From positions 1 to 17,710 of the forward strand of contig SOKM01000146.1 in the NCBI GenBank assembly GCA_004375785.1: a stretch of DNA of 17,710 nucleotides, in the 5' to 3' direction. The position numbers and the translations under genes were made by a program. Source of the DNA: Candidatus Cloacimonadota bacterium (GTDB lineage: Bacteria; Hydrothermota; E44-bin80). Under the pieces are notes generated by a model. That model had not been told where the DNA came from. It did no database searches and was given only the letters and a program-made list of their open reading frames with translations. Shown here piece after piece: positions 7,493 through 15,696 of the stretch. How positions within the stretch are numbered: position 1 is the first letter of the stretch; the number at the start of each line of letters is the position of its first letter.

Positions 7493-10400
7493 TTGTTGAT
7501 TGGAATGCAGAATAAAAATGTAACTACCAGAGATTTTGATTATATTAAAATTAAACTCGCATCTCCAGAAATAATAAGAAGCTGGTCGTATGGTGAAGTC
7601 ACAAAACCAGAAACAATAAATTATAGAACACAGAAACCGGAAAAAAATGGTCTTTTCTGTGAAAGAATATTCGGTCCTGTAAAAGATTATGAATGTAGTT
7701 GTGGTAAATATAAGCATGTAAAATATAGAGGAGTTGTTTGTGAACGGTGTGGTGTAGAAGTTAACCTTTCAAAGGTTCGAAGAGAAAGAATGGGGCATAT
7801 AGAACTTGCTGTACCCGTGGCTCATATCTGGTTTTATAAAACAATCCCATCACGAATTAGCTATCTTCTTGGTATTTCTCCAAAGATTGTACAGAGGGTA
7901 CTCTATCATGAATCTTTTATAATAGTTGACCCTGGAGATACGCCATTAAAGAAAGCTGAACTTCTGTCAGAAACTGACCATTCAAAATTATCAATTGAAT
8001 ATCCAGATGGTTTTATTGCAAAAATGGGTGCAGAGGGATTATATGACCTTCTCTGTGAACTGGATCTTGACGAAATTTCTGCAAAGTTAAAATCATACAT
8101 GAAAGTTGAAGTATCTATTACCAAAAAGAAGTCGATCCTCAAAAGATTAAAAATTGTTGAGGCGTTCCGGTTATCAAAAAACAGACCTGAATGGATGATT
8201 CTAATGGTTATTCCAGTTATTCCACCTGACCTGAGACCTCTTGTGCCACTTGAAGGAGGTCGTTTCGCCACCTCTGATCTGAATGACCTCTACAGACGAG
8301 TGATTACAAGGAATAATAGGCTCAGGCATCTGATTGATATAAAAGCTCCAGAAATTATCCTGCGTAATGAAAAAAGAATGTTACAGGAAGCAGTCGATGC
8401 CTTGTTTGATAATACCAGAAGGTCAAGACCAATAAAGGGCAGAGGTAACCGACCCCTGAAATCTCTTTCCGATGCCTTAAAAGGAAAACAGGGAAGGTTT
8501 AGACAGAATCTTCTTGGTAAAAGAACTGATTATTCTGGAAGGTCTGTTATTGTTGTTGATCCAACTTTGAAACTCGAACAGTGCGGTCTTCCAAAAATAA
8601 TGGCACTGGAGCTCTTCAAACCCTTTATTATCAGAAAGCTTGAAGAGCGAGGGTATGCACAGAGTGTGAAAGGCGCAAAAAGATTGCTCTATAAGAAATC
8701 ACCTGAGGTATGGAGTATTTTAGAAGAGATAGTGACAGACCATCCCATTTTGCTTAACAGAGCACCCACACTGCATCGCCTTGGTATCCAGGCATTTAAC
8801 CCTGTCCTCGTTGAAGGAAAGGCAATAAGAATTCACCCGCTTGTTTGTGTTCCTTACAATGCAGATTTTGATGGCGATCAGATGGCTGTCCATGTTCCAT
8901 TATCATATGAGGCACAGATTGAATCAGTCTTTTTGATGCTCTCTGCAAATAATATTCTCTCGCCTGCACATGGAAAACCGCTTGCTTCTCCTACCCAGGA
9001 AATTGTGGTTGGCTGCTATTATCTTACAAAAGAGAAGAAAAACGGAAAAGGTGAAAATAAAATATTTTCAAACCCTGATGAGGTGAGGTTTGCTGTAGAA
9101 AATGATGTACTTGACCTTCATTCAAAAATAAAATTCTTTGTAGATAGTAAACTGATTGATACAACAGCTGGAAGGGTTATCTTCAACGAAGTTATTCCTG
9201 AAGGTATTCCTTTTGTTAATCACTTAATGGATAAAAAATCACTTGGTGACCTTGTTGGAAAATGTTACTGGACAATTGGTAACAGGAAGACCGTTGAATT
9301 TCTGGACAGATTAAAGGAACTGGGATTCGAATACGCCACCCGTTCTGGTTTGACTATCGGGATCGATGATATACTTACACCTGAACAAAAAAAAGGAATT
9401 ATTGAAAATGTAATGAAGAAAATAGAGGGGGAGCAGAAAAATTATGAAAAAGGTATTATAACTGATAGTGAAAGATATAATAGAATCATAGATGCATGGA
9501 CGGATGCAATTGAATTGGTAGAAAATGTTCTTATTGAACAAATGAGCAAAGACAGAGAAGGATTTAATCCCATATACATTATGAGCCATTCAGGTGCAAA
9601 AGGTTCAACAGAGCAGGTCAGACAGCTTGGTGGTATGAGAGGGCTTATGACGCGGCCACAAAAGAAGATTACAGGTCAGATTGGTGAAATCATAGAGACA
9701 CCCATCTTAAACAATTTTAAGGAAGGTTTGACTGTTCTTGAATATTTCATTTCGACACATGGTTCGAGGAAGGGACTGACAGATACAGCGCTGAAAACAG
9801 CAGAAGCCGGGTACCTTACGAGAAGGTTGGTTGATGTTGCACAGGATGTTATTATTTCTGATGAAGATTGTAATGCGGTGCTCGGTTTAGATATTACAGC
9901 ATTAAAGGAAGGAGAAAAGGTAATTGAGCCGTTAAGCGATAGAATAGAGGGGAGGTTTGTACTTGAGGAAGTCATACACCCTTTTACAAATGAAATTATT
10001 GTTAAAGCAGATGAAGAGATAACAGCTGAAAAAGCGAAAGAGATTGAAAAAACAGGGATCCAATCTGTTAAAATTCGTTCTGTACTTACCTGTGAAGCAA
10101 AAAGAGGACTTTGTAGAAAATGTTATGGCAGGGATTTAGCATCAGGAAGACTTGTTGAGATAGGTGTTGCAGCGGGTGTAATGGCTGCACAGAGTATTGG
10201 AGAACCAGGAACACAACTTACATTGAAGACATTTCATATAGGGGGTACAGCAACAAGAATTACAGAGCAATCTGAAATCGAATCGACATCAAGTGGTAAG
10301 TTAAAATTCAAAAATATAAGGTATTGTTTAAATGCAAACAATGAAAAGGTTGTTCTATCAAGGAATGGTTATATTCTTTTAGAAGATAAGCTCGGGAAGA

Positions 10401-11596
10401 AGGAAGCGAAGATGAAAGTTCCATATGGCGCAATTCTCAATGTTAACAAAGGTGACACAATAAAAAAAGATGATATTGTTTTCACTCTAGATCCTTACAG
10501 TACTGTTATAATCTTAGAAGAAAAAGGGAAGATTAAATTCAAAGATATTGTAGAAAATGTCACTATGATTGAAGAACTTGATGTGAGAACTCAACGCAGG
10601 CAACAAGTGATAGTTGAATCGCGAGAGAGGGGAAAGACTTTCCATCCACAGATCGATATTCTTGATAGCAAGGGGAAGAATATTGCAAGTTATTCTGTTC
10701 CGGTTGGGGCATATCTTTTAGTAAAAGATGGACAGAAAATTTCCCCGGGTGAACTCCTTGCCAAAATTCCAAAGGAGATAAGAAAGACAAGGGACATTAC
10801 AGGAGGTTTGCCAAGAGTTGCTGAATTATTTGAGGCACGTATACCTAATAATGCTGCTATAATTTCAGAGATAGATGGGGTTGTGGGATTTGGACCCATA
10901 AAGAGAGGAGAAAGGACTATTATTATTGAGAGTGATACAGGCGATAGGAGGGAATATAAAGTTCCGTATGGAAGACATCTGATAGTTCATGATGGTGAAA
11001 AAGTTAGAGCTGCTGATAAATTATGTGATGGTCCCATTAACCCTCATGATATTCTTACAATTAAGGGTACTGTTGCTTCTATGGAGTACTTGAGGAATGA
11101 AATTCAAGAGGTTTACAGATTACAGGGTGTGAAGATAGATGATAAGCATATTGGTGTTATTGTTCGGCAGATGCTTCAAAAGGTTTTAATTGACAGTCCA
11201 GGAAATACAAGTTTCATCGAAGAAGATATTGTTGAAAAATGGAGGGTGAACGAAGAGAACAGAAGGGTTATACAAGAAGGTGGAAAACCTGCTGTTTTTA
11301 AACCATTGCTTCTTGGAATAACAAAAGCAGCTATTAGTACAGAAAGTTTTATTTCTGCAGCCTCTTTCCAGGAAACCACAAGGGTACTAACTGATGCGGC
11401 TGTCAGGGGGAAGAGGGATGACCTCTTGGGTCTTAAAGAGAATGTCATAGTTGGAAATCTTATCCCTGCTGGGACAGGAACAAAAAGATATTCAGAAATA
11501 AAATTAAAGGTTGAAGAAGAGGAGAATGAAGAAGAAAAGGTAGAAAAAGAAAAATCCATAGAAGATGAAACAGAACAGAAACAAATTAGCCACTAA
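7493..11596 (+). CDS. rpoC: DNA-directed RNA polymerase subunit beta'
   Basis: The catalytic beta' subunit, 1367 residues from TTG 7493; GGGGGTG at 7480-7486 is its ribosome binding site, and ATG 7505 is the alternative start. The zinc ribbon uses C68, C70, C83 and C86. The active-site magnesium motif NADFDGDQMAVH has aspartates D458, D460 and D462. A second zinc site uses C793, C867, C874 and C877. The trigger-loop region is intact (FISTHGSRKGLTDTALKTA, then GYLTRRLVDVAQD). Just before it, MTRPQKKITGQIGEIIETP is about 7 residues longer than the E. coli loop. The last 30 residues are an acidic Glu/Lys tail. The final Ser-His-stop codons lie within or at the edge of a repeat element (11589-11690). 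Confidence 0.98.
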   Translation: MLIGMQNKNVTTRDFDYIKIKLASPEIIRSWSYGEVTKPETINYRTQKPEKNGLFCERIFGPVKDYECSCGKYKHVKYRGVVCERCGVEVNLSKVRRERMGHIELAVPVAHIWFYKTIPSRISYLLGISPKIVQRVLYHESFIIVDPGDTPLKKAELLSETDHSKLSIEYPDGFIAKMGAEGLYDLLCELDLDEISAKLKSYMKVEVSITKKKSILKRLKIVEAFRLSKNRPEWMILMVIPVIPPDLRPLVPLEGGRFATSDLNDLYRRVITRNNRLRHLIDIKAPEIILRNEKRMLQEAVDALFDNTRRSRPIKGRGNRPLKSLSDALKGKQGRFRQNLLGKRTDYSGRSVIVVDPTLKLEQCGLPKIMALELFKPFIIRKLEERGYAQSVKGAKRLLYKKSPEVWSILEEIVTDHPILLNRAPTLHRLGIQAFNPVLVEGKAIRIHPLVCVPYNADFDGDQMAVHVPLSYEAQIESVFLMLSANNILSPAHGKPLASPTQEIVVGCYYLTKEKKNGKGENKIFSNPDEVRFAVENDVLDLHSKIKFFVDSKLIDTTAGRVIFNEVIPEGIPFVNHLMDKKSLGDLVGKCYWTIGNRKTVEFLDRLKELGFEYATRSGLTIGIDDILTPEQKKGIIENVMKKIEGEQKNYEKGIITDSERYNRIIDAWTDAIELVENVLIEQMSKDREGFNPIYIMSHSGAKGSTEQVRQLGGMRGLMTRPQKKITGQIGEIIETPILNNFKEGLTVLEYFISTHGSRKGLTDTALKTAEAGYLTRRLVDVAQDVIISDEDCNAVLGLDITALKEGEKVIEPLSDRIEGRFVLEEVIHPFTNEIIVKADEEITAEKAKEIEKTGIQSVKIRSVLTCEAKRGLCRKCYGRDLASGRLVEIGVAAGVMAAQSIGEPGTQLTLKTFHIGGTATRITEQSEIESTSSGKLKFKNIRYCLNANNEKVVLSRNGYILLEDKLGKKEAKMKVPYGAILNVNKGDTIKKDDIVFTLDPYSTVIILEEKGKIKFKDIVENVTMIEELDVRTQRRQQVIVESRERGKTFHPQIDILDSKGKNIASYSVPVGAYLLVKDGQKISPGELLAKIPKEIRKTRDITGGLPRVAELFEARIPNNAAIISEIDGVVGFGPIKRGERTIIIESDTGDRREYKVPYGRHLIVHDGEKVRAADKLCDGPINPHDILTIKGTVASMEYLRNEIQEVYRLQGVKIDDKHIGVIVRQMLQKVLIDSPGNTSFIEEDIVEKWRVNEENRRVIQEGGKPAVFKPLLLGITKAAISTESFISAASFQETTRVLTDAAVRGKRDDLLGLKENVIVGNLIPAGTGTKRYSEIKLKVEEEENEEEKVEKEKSIEDETEQKQISH

Positions 11597-11690
11597 GGCT
11601 CAAAGGCACAAAGGATGAATATTAGTTATAGACCACGAGCAGGAAAAAGAGAATTATTTGATAATCTTGGTGTCTTAGTGCCTTTGTGGC
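11589..11690. repeat. Inverted-repeat element with 8-nt AAGGCACA-type units, overlapping the rpoC stop
   Basis: The left arm (11589-11613) begins GCCACTAAGGC and contains octamer units AAGGCTCA, AAGGCACA and AAGGATGA. The right arm (11666-11690) is its imperfect inverse; its reverse complement starts GCCACAAAGGC and runs through AAGGCACT and AAGACACC. By hand, 20 of 25 positions match. The arms enclose 52 nt of AT-rich DNA without a gene. The TAA of rpoC (11594-11596) lies inside the left arm. I recall CTTTGTGCCTTTGTGG-like repeats from other bacterial genomes; no transposase is present. Confidence 0.65.
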
Positions 11691-11733
11691 AGAATAGTTA
11701 CAAAAAAAGCAGTTCCACAAGTGGGGAGGTTTG

Positions 11734-12114
11734 ATGCCAACAATTAACCAATTAGTGAGAAAAGGAAGAAAAAAGATAACAAAAAGAAAGAAAACACCCG
11801 CTCTTTTGAGATGTCCTCAAAGAAGGGGTGTTTGCACCAGGGTATATACCACGACACCAAAGAAACCAAACTCAGCTCTGAGAAAGGTTGCAAGAGTTAG
11901 GCTTACAAGTGGGTTTGAGGTTACGTGCTATATCCCAGGGGAAGGTCATAATTTACAGGAACATTCAATTGTTCTTGTTCGTGGAGGTAGGGTGAAAGAC
12001 CTTCCTGGTGTTAGGTATCACATAGTCCGCGGTGTCCTTGACACTGGTGGTGTAGAAGGAAGAAAGCAGGGAAGATCTCTTTACGGAACGAAGAGAGGAA
12101 AGAAAGCAGAATAG
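11734..12114 (+). CDS. rpsL: 30S ribosomal protein S12
   Basis: S12 sits at the decoding centre of the small subunit and affects tRNA selection accuracy. The start is ATG 11734, giving the canonical MPTINQLVRKGR; an in-frame TTG at 11731 is too close to the GGGGAGG ribosome binding site (11723-11729). The product has 126 residues. The loop TTPKKPNSALRKVARVRL and the loop GGRVKDLPGVRYH are both present. The lysines where streptomycin-resistance changes arise in other bacteria (K43 and K88 in E. coli numbering) are unchanged, so the protein looks wild type there. The gene is separated from rpoC by a 137-nt spacer holding a repeat element, and from rpsG by another. Confidence 0.97.
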   Translation: MPTINQLVRKGRKKITKRKKTPALLRCPQRRGVCTRVYTTTPKKPNSALRKVARVRLTSGFEVTCYIPGEGHNLQEHSIVLVRGGRVKDLPGVRYHIVRGVLDTGGVEGRKQGRSLYGTKRGKKAE

Positions 12115-12123
12115 AGAGGACAA

Positions 12124-12203
12124 GGGTAAAGGATAAAGGGTAAAGGAAAAAGGATAAAGTGAAAAGACAGGATTAAAAAGGTAGCCGCAGGCTTTAGCCT
12201 GCG
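12124..12203. repeat. Heptamer tandem repeat (GGRTAAA) followed by a CGCAGGC hairpin
   Basis: Positions 12124-12158 are five consecutive 7-nt units: GGGTAAA, GGATAAA, GGGTAAA, GGAAAAA and GGATAAA. After 27 nt comes a perfect 7-bp hairpin, CGCAGGC (12186-12192), loop TTTA, GCCTGCG (12197-12203), preceded by GTAGC and followed by TTAC. There is no T-run after the hairpin, so it does not look like an intrinsic terminator, as expected inside the str operon. The element begins 9 nt after the rpsL stop. A related element lies at 12723-12833. Confidence 0.75.
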
Positions 12204-12238
12204 TTACTTTAGAACAAAATGAAAATAAGGGAGGAAAT

Positions 12239-12709
12239 ATGTCTAGAAGGAGAAGACCAGAAAGAAGGAAACTTATACCTGATTCTCGTTTTAATAGCCT
12301 GTTCGTTGCTGGCATGATTAACAATATAATGAAAAACGGCAAAAAAAGCGTTGCCGAAAAGATAGTTGAAGGCGCCATTGAAATAATAGCAGATAAGACA
12401 GGCAAAAAGGGAGTTCATATACTTGAGAAAGCAATTCAAAATGTGATGCCAAAAGTTGAAGTGAGGCCACGGAGGGTTGGTGGGGCTACCTATCAGGTCC
12501 CAATGGAAGTTAGACCCAGTAGAAAAACAACACTTGCAATAAGATGGATAATTCATGCTGCAAGTGCAAGAAGCGGACATTCGATGAAAGAAAAGCTTGC
12601 TATGGAATTTATTGATGCAAATAAAAACCAGGGGGCTGCTATAAAGAGGAAGGAAGATACTCACAGAATGGCTGAAGCGAACAGGGCATTTGCACACTTT
12701 AAATGGTAG
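12239..12709 (+). CDS. rpsG: 30S ribosomal protein S7
   Basis: S7 nucleates assembly of the 30S head and contacts the E-site tRNA. The product has 156 residues, the standard bacterial length, starting MSRRRRPERR at ATG 12239 with GGGAGG (12229-12234) upstream. The N-terminal part contains FNSLFVAGMINNIMKNGKK. The middle has NVMPKVEVRPRRVGGATYQV, the family signature, and the C-terminus reads THRMAEANRAFAHFKW. Gene order rpsL-rpsG-fusA is the conserved str operon. It is flanked on both sides by composite elements of GGRTAAA heptamers plus GC-rich hairpins, an unusual setting for a gene that normally has short spacers. Confidence 0.97.
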   Translation: MSRRRRPERRKLIPDSRFNSLFVAGMINNIMKNGKKSVAEKIVEGAIEIIADKTGKKGVHILEKAIQNVMPKVEVRPRRVGGATYQVPMEVRPSRKTTLAIRWIIHAASARSGHSMKEKLAMEFIDANKNQGAAIKRKEDTHRMAEANRAFAHFKW

Positions 12710-12722
12710 AGAAATGTTGAAA

Positions 12723-12833
12723 GGGTAAAGGTTAAAGGATAAAAGTTGTAGCGTTGGGGCTTGCCCCGTGTAATAGGTACTTTTGGAGACGCAGGCTTTA
12801 CCCTGAACCATACGGTGCAGGGTTTAGCCTGCG
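12723..12833. repeat. Second heptamer-plus-hairpin composite element between rpsG and fusA
   Basis: Positions 12723-12743 are three 7-nt units (GGGTAAA, GGTTAAA, GGATAAA). After TTGTAGCG, a hairpin GGGGC-TT-GCCCC (12756-12767) follows. A larger inverted repeat then pairs CGCAGGCTTTACCCTG (12790-12805) with GCAGGGTTTAGCCTGCG (12817-12833), with two mismatches in the middle and an 11-nt loop. The outer CGCAGGC/GCCTGCG arms are the same as in the hairpin at 12186-12203. The element starts 13 nt after the rpsG stop. It has no coding potential and no T-run, so it is not an obvious terminator. Confidence 0.75.
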
Positions 12834-12838
12834 AATTC

Positions 12839-12867
12839 TTTAAAATAACCGTAAAAAAATCTAATAT
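12839..12867 (+). promoter_or_regulatory. Possible weak sigma70-type promoter before fusA
   Basis: TTTAAA (12839-12844) and TAATAT (12862-12867) are separated by 17 nt; each matches consensus at 4 of 6 positions. A start about 7 nt downstream would give a leader of only about 12 nt before the fusA ATG (12887), consistent with the lack of a Shine-Dalgarno sequence there. AT-rich DNA gives such matches by chance, so confidence is low. Confidence 0.25.
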
Positions 12868-12886
12868 TCTTCTATGTAACAATTAA

Positions 12887-14968
12887 ATGAAAAAATATCC
12901 ACTTGAAAAAGTAAGAAATATTGGCATAATGGCTCACATTGATGCAGGGAAAACCACCACAACAGAGAGAATTCTCTTTTACACTGGTAAGGTGCATCGT
13001 GTGGGCGAGGTGGATGAGGGTTCTGCAACAATGGACTGGATGGAGCTGGAAAAGGAAAGAGGAATCACAATCACATCCGCAGCAACGACTTGTGTATGGA
13101 AAGATACAGAGATAAATATCATAGATACTCCCGGACATGTTGATTTTACTGTGGAAGTGGAAAGGTCGTTGATGGTTCTGGATGGTGCAATTGTTATTTT
13201 TAGCTCTGTAGAAGGGGTAGAACCGCAATCCGAGACTGTATGGAGACAGGCGGACAAATACGATATACCAAGAATATCTTTTATAAATAAGATGGACAGA
13301 ATAGGTGCGAATTTTTACAGAACCGTTGAGATGATGAAGGAAAGATTATCTGCTAATCCATTGCTTCTCCAGATACCTTTAGGGAAGGAAGAAAAATTTG
13401 AGGGTGTAATAGATCTTATACGGATGAAGGCGGTAAAATGGTATGAAGAGAGATGGGGGATCGATTATTATGAGGAAGACATTCCTCGAGAATATTTAGA
13501 TAAGGCAGACCACTACCATGAATTAATGATAGAAAAAATATGCGACCTTAATGAAAATATTACAGAGAAGTATATTGAGAACGAACCAATTACTGAAGAT
13601 GAGATTCTAAGTACAATAAGAAAAGGAACATTAAAGGACAATATTCACCCTGTCTTCTGCGGTGCTGCATTCAGAAATAAGGGTGTACAAAAACTGCTCG
13701 ATGCGGTTTTAGATTTTCTTCCTTCGCCACTTGATGTTCCCCCAATTGAGGGTATCAATCCTGTAACTGGAAAGGTTGAAAAGAGATTGCCCCGGATAGA
13801 AGAACCATTTTCTGCGGTTGTTTTTAAGATAGCAACTGATTTTCATGTTGGGAAATTGGCTTTTGTAAGGATCTACTCGGGGGAGATAGAGGAGGGAAAG
13901 GCTGTATATAATTCAAACCTCAAAAAACATGAGAGGGTAAGCAGAATACTATTGATGCATGCAAATAAGAGGTCTCAAATGCATAGTGTTTCAAGTGGTA
14001 ATATTGTTGCATTTATAGGGCTGAAAGAGTCAAGAACAGGACATACGCTTTCGACCTTAAAACATCCTATCCTTTTCAAAACCCCCACCTTTCCAGAACC
14101 AGTTATCTCTGTTGCCATTGAACCCAGTTCACAGCAAGATTCTGAAAAACTCAGCTCTACATTAAGGACTTTACGGGATGAAGACCCAACATTTGAGGTA
14201 AAGTATAATGAGGAAACAGGGCAAACTATTATATCTGGAATGGGAGAACTTCATATCGAAGTCCTGTTGAACAGAATGATTAGGGAATTTGGTGTAAAAG
14301 CAAAGGTAGGTAACCCTCAGGTAGCGTATAAGGAGACAATAAGGAAGGCACAGATTGCTGAAGAGAAGTTCGTAAAACAGACGGGTGGAAGGGGGCAGTA
14401 CGGGCATGTTAAGATTCAAATAGAACCACTCGAGAGTGGCGGTGAAGGTTTCGTTTTCAAAAATAATGCAAAGCAAGGTGTGATTCCCAAAGAATTCATT
14501 TCTGCTATTCAAGAGGGAATAATTGAGGCAATGGAGAATGGAATTCTTGCAGGTTTTCCTGTGGTGGATATAAAAACTACCCTTCTTGATGGCTCCTATC
14601 ATGCTGTTGACTCCTCGGATATTGCTTTCAGAAGAGCGAGTTCGATTGCCTTTTATAAAGCAGCAGAGATGGCTTCCCCTGTTCTGCTTGAGCCAGTAAT
14701 GGAACTTGAAATCGTTGTACCTGAATCTTATACGGGTGAAATAATGAAAGATATTCAGTCAAGGAGGGCTCGTGTACTCGGAATGAGACATCGGGAGCGA
14801 AATAGAATCATTGAAGCCCTTGTTCCACTTTCTGAGATGTTTGGTTATGCAACAACATTAAGATCTCTCTCTCAGGGAAGGGCAGTATACTCTATGCAAT
14901 TTCACAAATATGATATTGTCCCTGAAGATATTCAGGAAAGCATATTGAAAAAAATTAGAGGATTTTGA
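12887..14968 (+). CDS. fusA: Elongation factor G
   Basis: EF-G is the cytoplasmic GTPase that drives ribosomal translocation. The product has 693 residues, the usual length. G-domain motifs in order are AHIDAGKTTTTER (G1, about residue 16), RGITIT (G2), DTPGHVDF (G3) and NKMDR (G4). Domain II follows from about residue 290. Domain III includes DEDPTFEV and SGMGELHIEV. Domain IV has TGGRGQYGHVKI and DGSYHAVDSSDIAF, and domain V ends with GRAVYSMQFHKYD. The ATG at 12887 fits the family N-terminus, but no Shine-Dalgarno sequence is visible upstream (TATGTAACAATTAA). It is the last str operon gene here; tuf does not follow. Confidence 0.97.
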   Translation: MKKYPLEKVRNIGIMAHIDAGKTTTTERILFYTGKVHRVGEVDEGSATMDWMELEKERGITITSAATTCVWKDTEINIIDTPGHVDFTVEVERSLMVLDGAIVIFSSVEGVEPQSETVWRQADKYDIPRISFINKMDRIGANFYRTVEMMKERLSANPLLLQIPLGKEEKFEGVIDLIRMKAVKWYEERWGIDYYEEDIPREYLDKADHYHELMIEKICDLNENITEKYIENEPITEDEILSTIRKGTLKDNIHPVFCGAAFRNKGVQKLLDAVLDFLPSPLDVPPIEGINPVTGKVEKRLPRIEEPFSAVVFKIATDFHVGKLAFVRIYSGEIEEGKAVYNSNLKKHERVSRILLMHANKRSQMHSVSSGNIVAFIGLKESRTGHTLSTLKHPILFKTPTFPEPVISVAIEPSSQQDSEKLSSTLRTLRDEDPTFEVKYNEETGQTIISGMGELHIEVLLNRMIREFGVKAKVGNPQVAYKETIRKAQIAEEKFVKQTGGRGQYGHVKIQIEPLESGGEGFVFKNNAKQGVIPKEFISAIQEGIIEAMENGILAGFPVVDIKTTLLDGSYHAVDSSDIAFRRASSIAFYKAAEMASPVLLEPVMELEIVVPESYTGEIMKDIQSRRARVLGMRHRERNRIIEALVPLSEMFGYATTLRSLSQGRAVYSMQFHKYDIVPEDIQESILKKIRGF

Positions 14969-15034
14969 ATTTTTGATTATAAACCCTACTTTTTTTTGGA
15001 GTAAAAAGTTTGAGAAAATTTTCACAAAAAAAGA

Positions 15035-15063
15035 TTGACAAAAGAATAAATTTATAGTATATT
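15035..15063 (+). promoter_or_regulatory. Near-consensus sigma70-type promoter for the mobA-fdh unit
   Basis: A perfect TTGACA -35 box (15035-15040) is followed by a 17-nt spacer and TATATT (15058-15063), 5 of 6 matches to the -10 consensus. It lies in the 125-nt spacer between fusA and mobA, and a start near 15070 would leave a leader of about 24 nt containing the mobA ribosome binding site (GGAGGTG, 15085-15091). This marks the boundary between the str operon and the formate dehydrogenase unit. I see no clear operator. Confidence 0.75.
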
Positions 15064-15093
15064 GATATGGTAGAATATTAAGCTGGAGGTGTT

Positions 15094-15696
15094 TTGAGGA
15101 GTACGGTCAAAGCAGTGGTTCTGTCAGGCGGAAAGAGTAAAAGAATGGGAAGGGATAAATCATTTCTAAATATTGGAGATGTTTTTCTTCTGGACATAAT
15201 CGTTAAAAAATTAAAACTGGTTTTTGATGACATTTATGTGGTGATAAATAGTTCTTCTAAATTCCAGAATTTGAGTGCTAATCTTCTAACTGACATTTTT
15301 TCAGAAAAGGGTCCACTCGGAGGAATCTATACTGCTCTTGAATTAATTGATGCCAATTATATTTTTGTTTTTGCCTGCGATATGCCCTTTCTAAATACAG
15401 GATTAATAGAATATATGGTGGGTAAGATTGATAAACAATACAATGCAATTGTTCCTCTCATCAATAGAAGGGCAGAACCATTACATGCTATTTATTCACA
15501 AGGTTCTAAAGATACTGTAAAGGATTCTGTAGTGCAGAACCGACTGAGTGTCCATTCTCTTTTTAATAAATTCTCAACACTTTACGTGCAAGAAGAAGAG
15601 ATAAAAGAGTTCGGTAATAATATGTTCTTTAATGTGAACACTTTAGAAGATTACAAAAAAGCGTTGGAGATTGCTGGGGATGCTGCAAAAAACTGA
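15094..15696 (+). CDS. mobA: Molybdenum cofactor guanylyltransferase MobA
   Basis: MobA transfers GMP from GTP to molybdopterin, producing the bis-MGD cofactor needed by DMSO-reductase-family enzymes such as formate dehydrogenase. The 200-residue product has family length. The N-terminal nucleotide-binding loop reads LSGGKSKRMGRDKSFL (residues 10-25). The metal/guanine region has LLTDIFSEKGPLGGIY (64-79), then the signature FACDMPFL (93-100) and AEPLHAIYS (127-135). Start TTG 15094 is chosen because GGAGGTG lies just upstream and no ATG gives the conserved N-terminus. The gene follows a strong promoter and overlaps fdhD, implying co-translation with the formate dehydrogenase maturation genes. 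Confidence 0.93.
   Translation: MRSTVKAVVLSGGKSKRMGRDKSFLNIGDVFLLDIIVKKLKLVFDDIYVVINSSSKFQNLSANLLTDIFSEKGPLGGIYTALELIDANYIFVFACDMPFLNTGLIEYMVGKIDKQYNAIVPLINRRAEPLHAIYSQGSKDTVKDSVVQNRLSVHSLFNKFSTLYVQEEEIKEFGNNMFFNVNTLEDYKKALEIAGDAAKN

Noticed and set aside
12209..12811. 200-aa minus-strand ORF spanning rpsG and its flanks
   Set aside because: It is antisense to rpsG, which is clearly coding; no recognisable motif in the predicted protein.
12124..12833. CRISPR-like array around rpsG
   Set aside because: Units are 7 nt with no unique spacers, and no cas genes are present.
14945..15020. Possible intrinsic terminator after fusA (T-run at 14990-14997)
   Set aside because: The only hairpins there are AT-only (AAAAATT with AATTTTT, and ACTTTTT with AAAAAGT), without a GC-rich stem before the T-run.
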